A DNA stretch of 64,000 bases from Neelides folsomi. Taxonomy: Eukaryota > Arthropoda > Collembola > Neelipleona > Neelidae. The notes under the pieces are model-generated. The model ran no database searches. It was not told where the DNA came from and saw nothing but the letters and a program-made list of their open reading frames with translations. This document shows, piece after piece, positions 13,085-23,767 of this stretch; position 1 is the stretch's first letter, and each line of letters begins with the position of its first letter. The DNA lies in NCBI GenBank assembly GCA_034687125.1, contig JAQGBZ010000293.1, positions 16,790-80,789 on the forward strand, in the 5' to 3' direction. Position numbers and translations under genes: made by a program.

Positions 13085-15471
13085 CTACAAAGTTATTGTT
13101 CCATTTCCAGCATTTTCACCAAGGGGGTTGTTTTCATCTCCACCAAGTGAAGTGGCTTCAAATTGAACCACAATGATGGCATAAGTCAAGATGAGACTCA
13201 CAATCTACAGAAATATTCCAGATATACTCTCCATATAGGGAAATATTTGAAAATTCAAAATGTTCGATTTTTAATGTAACATTTATAAATATTTGAAATG
13301 TTACACTTTAAGAATATTGTAATTTTGTAATGTTAATTAAAACAATGTGTATGTGTACCGTTCCAAGCAAACCAGAGCTCGCCACAAAATATCCTTTAGC
13401 ATTCAATCCAATTTCATCATTTGTCAGATCATATAAAATCATGCTCAATTTTGCTTCTCCAATCTTCTTATAATTCTCATTAGTTTCTAGCCATTCTTTA
13501 AATTTAATTTCCTATGAAATTCAAATCAAGTCAAATTAGTTTATTTATGTAATTAAAGTTATTTACGTTTCCAATTCTTGCAATCATCATTTCCTATCTA
13601 GAAAGAATAGCTAGTAATAAGCTATTTATTATAAGTAAAATATTTAAATGTGAATGGACGCATAGTATTTACTTAAAATTAAACTGCACAATGGACAATA
13701 GCTTTCAACATTTCCAAATTAAAGTGCAAAACATCAAAAAGGAAAAAAAAGTTTGTCTAAAAGGGGAAATTTCGATTTAAAAAGGAGTTTGATGAAAAGA
13801 AGCATTTGGTAAATTGAGAGTTCCATCTGAGAAAGGAATCTTCCCATTGTCCTCCACATTTCCTATACAAAAGGAACGAGAGGGATTGTGCAGATGATAT
13901 TTCTCTATTTGCTTATTGCTATCATTGTCGTCCTTTCCCCACCACATGTATCCGCCTGATTGACGTCCATTGTGTTCCTTCCACATTTCGGTCCTAAATA
14001 TTTGGGACATTTGGGATTGTTCCGATGTGTTCCCAACCTTGTTATTGATTCTCGCTGCGAGGATGAGGGTCGTGAAGTAAAATCCGAGATTTATGCATTT
14101 GTTGAGAAGCAGAAGTTTCTCTGACGTGTGGAGGACCTTCACTATATTGATAGCGTAGTCAGGGACGGGAGTGAGGAAGATGAAAAAAATAAATTCCCCA
14201 ACAGATCCATTCAAAAGGTTCACAAAACCCTTCAATCCATTGTAGCTTTCTTCAAACTAGGATATTTAATAATAACAATATTAAATAATATCAACATTGC
14301 TGAAATTCAATAAAATCATACCTTTGTATTGTATAGCTACAATAATACAAATATTGTTATATTGTTTTGATATAAAATAACAATAAAGTATATCAATCAA
14401 TTCATATGATTTTCAAACATATTATTAAATTCCGCAGTGGTTGCCAATTTTGAAATTTTGAAATTCTATTTTAATTTTGGTATTTTTGTGTTAGTTAATT
14501 GAACGCAATAAGGCATTTGAAAATTTACCGTTTCCGGACTCATTTCATTTTTAATCGCATGGAGAAAATCGTTGATGACATGTCTGAAGAGGAGAACGGA
14601 GAGGATCCCAATTGTGATAGAAAAGTTCTTGAGCACTTCGTGGAATAATTTGAAGATGAGGAAAAGGAAAGAAAGGAAAATGGTCAATGGGAAATTTCCA
14701 TTGTGAGCAGATTGAGGAACGAAGAACATGTATTGGGCATTAGAATAAAGATCACTCAAGAAACGGTCACTTGAAAATGGATCTTGGCTGATTTCATAAA
14801 GAAGCGAAATGACCGATTGGAGGAAAGAAATTGTTAACAAAAATACGGCTACAATTTTTGTCTGGAATTTAAGTTTACATTAAATTAATAATCACATGTG
14901 ATTTTTAATTTATTAAAATTGATTTTATTAATTACCTGAAAAATAGTTCCAGAAAAATAATTGTTTAAAATATTTGCTTCAAGGTTTTCTATTAGGCTGA
15001 GAAATAAATTAGAATTTGTCCATAACATGAAAATGACTCTTATTGTAAAAAAGCTTCCAAGGCCGATATTAGCTAATTGGATGTATAAAAGAGGATTCTT
15101 GGTGAAATCGGCTTCTCGGATGATCCGAATATTTGTGATAATGCATAAAATGGAACATGAATGGGAAATGATGACAAGAAGCTGTATTGATTAAAAGTAA
15201 ATATGATTTATATTACATCATTATATTAATTTGTTAATTAATTTATTTGTAAAGTGAAATAAATTATTTCGATTACTTTTTGAATTTTACTTATTTTGAT
15301 CACATTGTTTCGAGTTTCATTTTCTTTTCCAAAACGAAAAGGACAACAACAAAAGTAAAATCCATATTTAAAGTAGATTAACAAATATGCTGAACATGAT
15401 TTTGTCTTTTCTTCATCCTTCACATTGATCAATTTTTGTAAACAAGTTTCAATAAACTTTAAAAACTTCAT
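13085..15471 (-). CDS. Gustatory receptor C
   Basis: Six exons close in frame to 421 aa: 15277-15471, 14936-15181, 14529-14861, 14038-14256, 13359-13511, 13085-13204. The final exon encodes VSLILTYAIIVVQF, the TYxxxxxQF signature, then a glycine- and asparagine-rich tail. N-terminal exon lengths match those of receptor A (195 and 246 bases in both), showing recent common ancestry. The exon at 14038-14256 corresponds to two exons of receptor B, so one intron differs between the genes. After AARINNK the frame stays open for another 87 codons into the downstream intron. I placed the donor at AAG|GTTGGG because this aligns exactly with the exon end in receptor B. Confidence 0.87.
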
Positions 15472-16199
15472 TGTCAAATAAGTTTATGTACCATGTAGGT
15501 ATATTATGACTACAAAACTCAATTCGTTAAGACCCACCATGAAAATATTAATTTACCAACATACTTTACATGACAAGTATTACATTACGGTAAATTAATT
15601 GTATTGTAATTAAAGGTATGATAAATGAACACAATTTTCTTGTCTACCGTCTGTACAGTATATTAAAACATGTGAAAATTACAAAGACACATCGCTTTGA
15701 TAGGAAATGAAGAAACTTAGCAAATAGCAAGTGAAATGATTAAAAAATTATAATATGCCTTAATTGCGTGTTCCCATAAAGATATTAATGGATGAAAAGA
15801 AATGGACTTTTTGAACGAGTAAATAAATACATAATAAACGTTAATAACCCCCCGTTAGAAAGTTAGCTCTTAAGTTCCAGCTTTTAAGAACGTCATTTAG
15901 ATAAGCATAATTTATATCTAGCACAATTAAGACTAATGTTAATATAAATGATGTTTTAAAAGCGGGAACTCATGAGCTAGCTTTCTAACGAGACACTTAT
16001 TGGTATTGTTAGCAAATATGGTTTATTTATTTAACATTCCTTATTTTGTGTATAAATGCAAACATTCTCATTCTAATACTCTATATTATTGTAATTAACT
16101 ATGGATGATCAAAATCAGTATTGTATGATTTTTTATTTATTTTAATAAGGAAAATTGTTAGTTTATACAATAATTTTTATTTGTCATTTTTATTTTAAT
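15472..16199. other. Spacer between receptor C and the METTL7-like gene
   Basis: AT-rich DNA without genes, containing one small inverted-repeat element at about 15852-15991. It should hold the promoter of receptor C. Confidence 0.5.
15852..15991. mobile_element. Long-TIR miniature inverted-repeat element
   Basis: Two arms of about 46 bases face each other: left CGTTAGAAAGTTAGCTCTTA, right the reverse complement of CATGAGCTAGCTTTCTAACG. They continue through GTTCC(A/C)(G)CTTTTAA to near the centre of the 140-base unit. There is no coding capacity and no clear target duplication. The structure is that of a MITE. Confidence 0.7.
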
Positions 16200-17318
16200 T
16201 TACTTAAATGCCTTCCCAAATAAATGTGGAGTGACAAGATTTAAAAGGCTGAATTTCCCTACACGGAAATCAAGAAAGACTTTTTGACTTTCCACAGAAC
16301 TGAAACGAGATCTTTTAATGATCGACCCAACATCACGGAAATGACACCCAAACAACAAACAAGGCCAAATTCTCAATTTGTTAAGGACCATTTGACAGAA
16401 ATATTTCACAGTTCCAACATCGTCCAATGAATGTTCTATAAAATAATATTGACCTCCCTAAACGAAAATATGATAATATACCATATTTTAAAAATATGAA
16501 AATATGTAAACATCATTATATGGTATATAATAGATAATACATGTTTTAATAACTTATAAATCTTTTTACCCTTTTTAGCACTCTTTGAATTTCAATAATT
16601 ATTTCTTCATAATCATTGCAACATAGGAATCGATTTGTGACCACAACGTCAATTGATTCATCCCCAAATTTCCTTATTTCTTCAATGGAATTTGGAATGC
16701 AATGAACAGTTTGATTCTAAAAATTTAATTTCAAATTTTTATCAAGTTTAAAATTAAAGTTTTAACGATGACTCTTACATGAACATTTTCTTCAGAACCA
16801 CTTGACCCTGTTGCATAAACTGTAGAATTCTCAGGATAATATTTAAGATTTGTTGCTGAAATAAATATATTTTTAATTCATACATATCCTATATCTATAA
16901 TATTACAAATACTTCAAGTATTTATTCAGTATATATTTACAAATATCTGTAGCATTATTAATTTTTTGAATTGTAATATTACAGATAAATGGGTCATTAC
17001 ATGGAAAAACTCCAAGTTGAAGAATCTTCAGATTGCTTTCATTTATTAAAGAACTGAAGAGTGGAATCTTAAACTCATCGTAATATTTCTCAGTTTTGTC
17101 ATGCAATTTAGAAAATAATGCTTTTCCTTTCCTTCAAATAAATTAAAATACGACTATCAAAATATTTAATTAAAACTTAAAAATTTTACAAGTTGCGCTT
17201 ACTTTTGTTTATCTTCTTCGTATTTCTTTGTTTTAAAAATGAATTGTAGAAGAACGGTCCAAAAAATTGACAAAAGATGTAAATCGAACCAATAGCGAAT
17301 ATTTATGTCTTTCAACAT
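16200..17318 (-). CDS. METTL7-like protein with degenerate SAM-binding motif I
   Basis: Five exons close in frame to 248 aa, the usual METTL7A/B length: 17203-17318, 16983-17131, 16779-16855, 16570-16716, 16200-16457. The N-terminus has a hydrophobic stretch (LLSIFWTVLLQFIF), as in METTL7 proteins anchored in ER or lipid-droplet membranes. Later blocks fit the family: DESIDVVVTNRFLC (motif II/III region), IQRVLKRGGQYYFIEH (the RPGGxxxFxEH block) and LVTPHLFGKAFK at the C-terminus. However, motif I, normally hLExGxGxGxN, here reads ILQLGVFPCNDPFISTN, so the glycine-rich SAM loop is lost, and the segment after it is shortened by about 30 residues. METTL7 proteins methylate alkyl thiols; this copy may be catalytically dead or strongly diverged. 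Confidence 0.8.
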
Positions 17319-18103
17319 CTTCAACGGCTCATCGAGTCATCGACAATGTAACAGAACTTTTCATTTCACTCACCCAATTGACTTTTTTTCATTCAACTTG
17401 ATTTACCTGATTGCAAATTACCTTACCCCTTATCGAGTCAATAGGCTAAAATTCCCAGTCAGACAACATTGAATTTCTTAATAGACATCCTAACAATTTA
17501 AATTTACCATTTGTTCATATATGCCAATTTGCCAATATTCATTAACCTCACATAGCAATCTTTGCCTTCCTACTTATTGTTAGTATATTCTATTGTATGT
17601 ATGCTGATGTGTGGTAATATAATAAAACTTAATTTTCCTTATACTAATTCATCTTATGTTAATATTCAAATGGTAAAGTTTAGCTTAAGTTTGAGTTTCA
17701 ACTTAAGTATTTATTTATTTTGTCAATGATGATGTGATGAATGAATGAAATTTTTTGGCATTTGTAAACCAGGTTTATTTAACTATTTATTTTATATTGA
17801 AACTTACAAACAAATTCATATATGAATCAGTTATTCGTAAAGGGAGCTTAACATTTCTCAGATTTTTTAAAAATGCGTTTCTAACACGAATTAAATACTT
17901 TTACCATACTTGAGTATAGACAATTTTTGAAAAACTACATTTTCAAAAAATAAACAAATTTCCTAAGCTCCCTTTACGATTAAATAATTCATATGGTAAT
18001 TCTTGAGATAATTTACATTTTATTATTTGGTTATACATATTTAAATGTAAGTGCCCATAATTATTTATATTATTGAAAATGAAAATCAACAATATATTTA
18101 TCC
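17319..18103. other. Spacer between the METTL7-like gene and the modular protease
   Basis: AT-rich, no gene seen. It contains one small inverted-repeat element at 17836-17978. Confidence 0.5.
17836..17978. mobile_element. Miniature inverted-repeat element
   Basis: A 143-base unit with perfect 15-base terminal inverted repeats, CGTAAAGGGAGCTTA at the left and TAAGCTCCCTTTACG at the right. Weaker inverted similarity continues inward. It could also be read as a TA-flanked element starting AAGGGAGC. No coding capacity. Confidence 0.65.
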
Positions 18104-21100
18104 CTATTCGTTATTCTCATTATCATTTACATTATTAAATACGTATTTGTTTAAAATATCTAAAATCCAAACATTAAATGAGTCAACATGAGTAAAGACG
18201 TTGTAACTTTCATCACTGCAATATTCCCCTTTTGGTTTTTTTCCAAAGCTCACGATCCCCTAAAAGTTGAATTGAATTAGTATTTTAAATTTAATTATTC
18301 TAACTTAATATTCAAAGTTTAAAGATACAATATACTTCATTTCCGTGAATTTGTAAATTTAATTAAAAAGTATAAAATACGAACCTTAAGGACGTATTTT
18401 CTATGGGAGGCTCTGACTGTTTCGGTAAAGACAAATCCTCCTCCTGAATCTCCTTGGCATGTTGAGATTGAACCTAAAATTTCATATTCAAATTATACAT
18501 TATATCAAATAACATTAAATATTTTGAATAATTAAAATTAAAAGCCTTAAAGTTATTTTCAAGTAAGCAAGTGTAATTGACCCACCATTATGAAAACCTC
18601 CACAAAACATTGCTTGTGAAAGTTTAACATTTAGATTTTTCTCACAGGCCGCCGGTGCAGCGGTGGGAATTTGAGCAAAGGAAAGATATTGGGATACTTT
18701 ATCAAATTTGGTAGCTCCGAATCCCGGAACTTTTCCCAATTTCCCAACAGGTGGTTTTTGTGATAAATTGGACATTAAATAGCAAACTGGGCGAATGAAG
18801 GATGTGTAATTAACAGGTTGATCAAGCTGAATTAGACTAATGTCTGATCTCACTAATTGAGAAGAACTTTGGAATGTTCTTGGTTTCCAAATCCCTTTAA
18901 CGCTAAAGATTTGGGCATGGAGATCTTCAACATTATCTTCGTAATTAGGATTCAACGGTGCTAAAACAATTTGCAAGGAATCGAATTGAACATAATTGTT
19001 GAACTCGTCCGTGACACAATGAGCGGCGGATAAAATCACGTTTTTCTCAATTAAAGATCCACCACAGATATATCGGAAACCCCCATTGGCATCTTTTTGA
19101 AATATGGCGGCATGCCATGGAAAACTGTTTTTGTTATTTACAGGTCGACCATTTGCAATAAAAGGAGCAATTTCTTCTCTATTTATAATACCGCAATCTG
19201 AAATGTCCAAAAAATAATTACTTTAAAATTATGAAGTTTAATATATAAATATGTAAATACAATAAAAAGTTTAATTAATCAGTTTAAAGATAAAATGCCA
19301 TTTTTGTCATATAAACTTTGAAACTAATCAAAATAAATATCATTGGAATAAAAAATAAATTGTAATTTTGTCAAAAAGTTATACTGTTTTTTAATAAAAT
19401 TGTTAATTATTTACTGGATTGTTTACGAGAGAATAAATTAAATGGCTCGCGTCAATCCAACAAATTATCCACCACCACTACCATACGATGAAATAGCCTT
19501 TAATAATCCAAATGTATGCTAACAAATTATTAATAAACCAAGTTTAATAATATTGTTTTTTGAATACTACTATTTAATAAATGGCATATTCTTTTAATCA
19601 CTACATTAAAACATTCCTTACTCTTTTGTGTGAATTACAATAAATATTATAATGATTTGATAATTATTTTTAAGATTAATTCAACACTTCCTGTCGCATC
19701 TCAACATTTTGAGTCCAGCGGAGAAATTTCTCCTCAAGATGTAAACCCAAATGAATCCACATTGGCTCCAAGCTTACAAGAGAACATTCCAGTGGTAGAG
19801 CCAAGTTTAGTGAGAAATCAACGCCCTGTCGAAAATACCGCCGTTGAAATCATTTCTCTTGCTCGATTTCGTGCTGGTTGGGATAGTTATTGGGATAGAC
19901 CCGGATACAACAATTATGGGTTTAGAAATAATGATGGCTTTGCAATGTGTTGCGGATCAGCTGGAATGTGCTGTTTTTCGTACATCGTCGCTATTTGTTG
20001 TTGCTACTGTGCAATAATAGCCCTCGCTTTAGTGGGAAGTTTAATGGGATTTGGACCTGATATGGGAGAAACGACAACGACAACAACAAATTCAGTATGG
20101 TAAAACCAACTACAGATTCAACTCTGTCATGATTATACTAAATATAATTAAAAGTATTATTTTGAAAAGTAAAGTCAGGATTGTCATATTGAATAAAACA
20201 TAATTAAAAGTTATTGATGCTTGTTTATTTAAAATATAATTTATCGTTAGGTTAATCATACATACCTAGGCTTGTTATATAATGTAGGTTGTAATAGTAG
20301 GCTTTTTATCATATTGATCAATTTTTCATTGATAGATTTTTGGATATTTTTTAAACTCAAAAATTTTTCTTACCAGCTTTGCATACAAATGCTTTAAAAG
20401 GAGTCCATTGACCATCAGGTCCGCAAGTCATTCTCCAATATTTGTAGCGTTGTTTTGAAACAAAGAATTCTGCACAAGAGCGAGTCAAAATGGTTCCTTC
20501 CTCAGCAACTTCACCACATGGAATTGGCTTTTGATTTCGATCATGACAACTCAATTTTACACCCTAAATAAAAATTAAGATTAAAAAGATTAATCAAAAT
20601 CTTTCCAAAAGACAATAACGTTTAGGGCAAAAGGGCACTTTCTTACCCACCATCTATAAATGCCATTGATAACATGATAACCCAATGGTCAATCGGGTCA
20701 GAAATACTAATGTTAGGTGGCGCAAAAGATTGTTCTATAATGCCCCAATTTAACTAAAGCCTCGCCTCGCTCACCTCATAATGTGGAATTGCTAAGCAAG
20801 AATTCCTCTCGCTTTTCTTGATCGTTGTTGAAGGAAGTTGGAATTTGGCCACGTGTTCTTGGATCTTTCTTGTTTTGAGACAAAGAGCGAATTCCTCATC
20901 AGTTCCACTTGGACAATCTTCCTTCCCATCACACAATTTTTCTTTCCGAATGCATTTCCCATGCAGATGACATTGATGACCAGAGGAACAATTGGATCCA
21001 AGACTTGCTTTACAATAACTTTCATCTTCATCAGATTTGTCATTGCAGTCATCCTTGAAATCAAAATTATTTAAATATTTATATACTACTTAAACGAAAC

Positions 21101-22753
21101 AAATCTTTTTATTTGAATGATAAATTTTTAATTTTATAAAATTTTATAAAAATAATTTTGGCTTTATATTTAATGTTTATAAAATATAAATACTTTTCCA
21201 TTGCACACGCTTATAAAAGGGATACAAGTTCCATCTGCACAAGCATACATTTCTTTTTCACTGCAACTATATATAAAGAATATTTATTTTAAGAATATTT
21301 ATTAAATTGTATAAGATTGTTCCATAAAATGGTTAACTTATAATATAATTAATAATAAATATTAAATTCATATTAAATATTCATACTAGACATTCTTCGA
21401 AATCCAAATTGAAATAAATTGAACATTCCCAAAGAAATATATTGTATTCGTATTGCATTTCCCCTTTGTCCTTTTGGGAATTAAAGCCAAAATTCCAACC
21501 ACAGTCTGAGAATTCTTTGCCATTAAAGAACTTCCATGCAAAAGACATCTCTCATTTCGGTTCCTTAAAGCCCTAAGATCAATCCCGTGGTCATTTCCTC
21601 CTTCAAAATGAATATTCGTCCTTTTCGAATCTCCTCTCCCGCATATCAAATTCGTATTTGATTCCTTATAGTAAAACTTGAACGCTTCGGAACACTCTTC
21701 CACGTTCTCGGTTTTAATGCTACTCTTGTAAAGTGGAAAACCGCCCTTTTCCGCCGTAGCTGGAGAGGAAAATCCTCCAAAGAAACCATCACTTTCAATT
21801 ACCCGCAGGTCATCTTCACCAGATTTCGCAAAATCTTTATATTCTCTTTCCTCATTATTTCCTCTCCTTGGTTCTTCAGAACCGGGAAGACAAGCACTTC
21901 GAGCAAATGGACTTGACAAATCCAATTTCCTCTTAAGGTGAAGAAGAACATAATGATATTTATTGTATGATCCGTCATAGATGGTTTCATTCAATAATGG
22001 ATTTCTCAAAGTGGCGGATGTTTTGAGAGAGAAATAAGGAAGGACATGAGAAACATAAGAGATCTGAGTGTTTTGATCGCCATCACGAAGATTTGTTGAT
22101 TTTAGCCCAACGGCCACAAGGTAATTTTCCCCATCTTCAATCCTGTAGTTGGGAGTGGGAAAAGGGCCGCCGAATAAAGTAAGGATCGTATTTTCTCCCA
22201 AAATGATCCCACTTGTAAGGAACTTGAACGGAGAACTCCTTGAAGGCCGTGTGTATAATCCCGCCGTCCATGGCACTTGAGTTCGGATATCGTTTGAGAG
22301 AAGCCCGGGGATTTGGCCGCAACCTGGATTTTAAAAATTCGATATGTTCTTAAAATAATTGAAAAATGATTTTTTTCTAATATAGACTTTTTCTAGTGTA
22401 TTTATTTTCCATTTTCCAACTGAGCTCTACAGTACTCTCTATAGAATTTATTTACATTTTATTATTTTTTTTATATATTTAGTTTATTTTTTTATTTATT
22501 TACAGTTTATTATTTATTTTTTATTATTCCTTTGTTTGATTTATCTATTGAATTTTTTATATTTTAACTCACGAGAGGAAATTTCATGAGACGACACGAA
22601 CTCCGAAGCACCAATGACAATATTTGGGAATGTGAGGAAGAATAAAAGGCAGCAATTGGTAAATAAAATTGAACAATTGAGTAAACTGAAACACTTTGTT
22701 AAGATCAAATTATTTGGGAAAATAAAATTATTGGTGGATTTGAAGGTAAACAT
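18104..22753 (-). CDS. Modular serine protease: signal - inactive protease domain - LDLa - LDLa - sushi - trypsin domain
   Basis: Eight exons close in frame to 838 aa: 22573-22753, 21387-22323, 21194-21266, 20775-21053, 20374-20563, 18586-19197, 18385-18473, 18104-18259. A hydrophobic signal segment lies near residues 29-49. Residues 61-372 form a trypsin-like fold without a catalytic triad (ILTLFGG at the His position, GNDHGIDL at the Ser position). LDLa repeats follow at about 373-411 and 417-454 (CNGKDDCNDKSDEDE, CDGKEDCPSGTDEE), then a sushi/CCP domain (about 483-553). An active chymotrypsin-fold domain ends the protein (IANG at 567, SAAHC, DISLI, GDSGG). LDLa-sushi-protease is the arrangement of insect ModSP/HP14, initiators of Toll and melanization cascades. 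The in-frame TAG at 21386-21388 is split by the proposed intron; retention would give a secreted inactive homologue alone. Confidence 0.82.
19442..20103 (+). CDS. Small cysteine-rich membrane protein nested in the protease intron
   Basis: Two exons, 19442-19513 and 19675-20103, join in phase 0 to 166 aa. The gene lies on the opposite strand within the 1.2-kb protease intron between the sushi exon (20374) and the trypsin exon (19197). The N-terminus is proline-rich and contains YPPPLPYDE, a possible SH3- or WW-type ligand. A polar middle follows. Then comes a cysteine-packed hydrophobic segment (MCCGSAGMCCFSYIVAICCC, continuing through YCAIIALALVG) that looks like a palmitoylated transmembrane helix. 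The tail is threonine-rich. An AATAAA lies near 20190, downstream of the stop. I do not recognise a family. The donor AAT|GTATGC and acceptor TTTTTAAG are good. Confidence 0.7.
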
Positions 22754-23767
22754 TGTTGAGAATGAGTGTAGTGGGAAACAAGTTTAAAGGAGGAAGTATT
22801 GATAATTCATTTTCCTCTTATACCAATTATAAGGAGTTTCATAGAGTAGAGAAGAAACAACTTGTGGAGAATCATGCTGAAAACCAAGATGAAAATGAGC
22901 AAAGAACAAAATACAACTCCGTAGATAAAGACATTAACCATTACCTATGGACATTGAATCTTTCAATTGATCTTGATAGAAAAAAGTTGGAATAAAAGTT
23001 GAACGTGAATTCCAATGCTGGAGGGGATAATCTCATTTGAATAATACAAGTGGTTTAGCACAATTTGATACTATAGGATTTGTTAGGTAGGTCATTTGTA
23101 TATGTTAGGCAGATCAACTTAAACTACTTGATCAACTTGATACAATAAATTGATGATTTATTTCTAAGAACAAAATCGTAATTTTTAATATCAAGAGTGA
23201 AACGGGATTGTTCATTCATTAACTTATGTCTTATTTATATTCAAGACTCGTAAACTCATAAACAGCCATAAAGGATAAGCTAAACGTTTAAAAATGATTT
23301 ATTCAATACATGAATGAAGTAACGCATAATAATTTTGTTTTTAAAAGTTTTTGATCAAAATATTTATGTGTAAAATTATAATTATGTTAATTTTGTTCAA
23401 TAGAATGTAAAGATGTAAAATATATTAATTAATGATCTGATTAACTAAATAACAATTAAAGGCATTCCAATTTTCATTTTCTTAAAATTTCATTTTCGCA
23501 TTAAAGTGCATTGGTTATATTAGGTTAAAAAGAAGAAGGAATTTGAATTTACTGGCGCGTTGAAAGATTAAATTGTCTAAAATTGATAGAATTGCGGTTT
23601 GCGATTTGCGAATTGCGAATATCTACGACTTAAAGTCCAAGTCACTAAACTCGAATTACAAGTTAAAGGTAAATTAGTTAAAGATTTTGAGTTAATCTTG
23701 ACCTACTTTAAAGATTGTAAATAATTCCGAAGACGTCAAGCTGAATCAATTAAGACCAAAGGCGAAA
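22754..23767. other. Spacer between divergent protease and Nae1 genes
   Basis: About 1 kb between two divergently transcribed genes. An open frame on the plus strand (ATG at 22762, ending 22995) lies directly against the protease start. I could not support it as a gene, since no homology or splice context is visible. The rest is AT-rich. Confidence 0.45.

Noticed and set aside
22762-22995. Open frame of 77 codons from ATG, directly abutting the protease start on the other strand
   Set aside because: No recognisable motif, no splice sites that extend it, and it lies in the likely shared promoter of two divergent genes.
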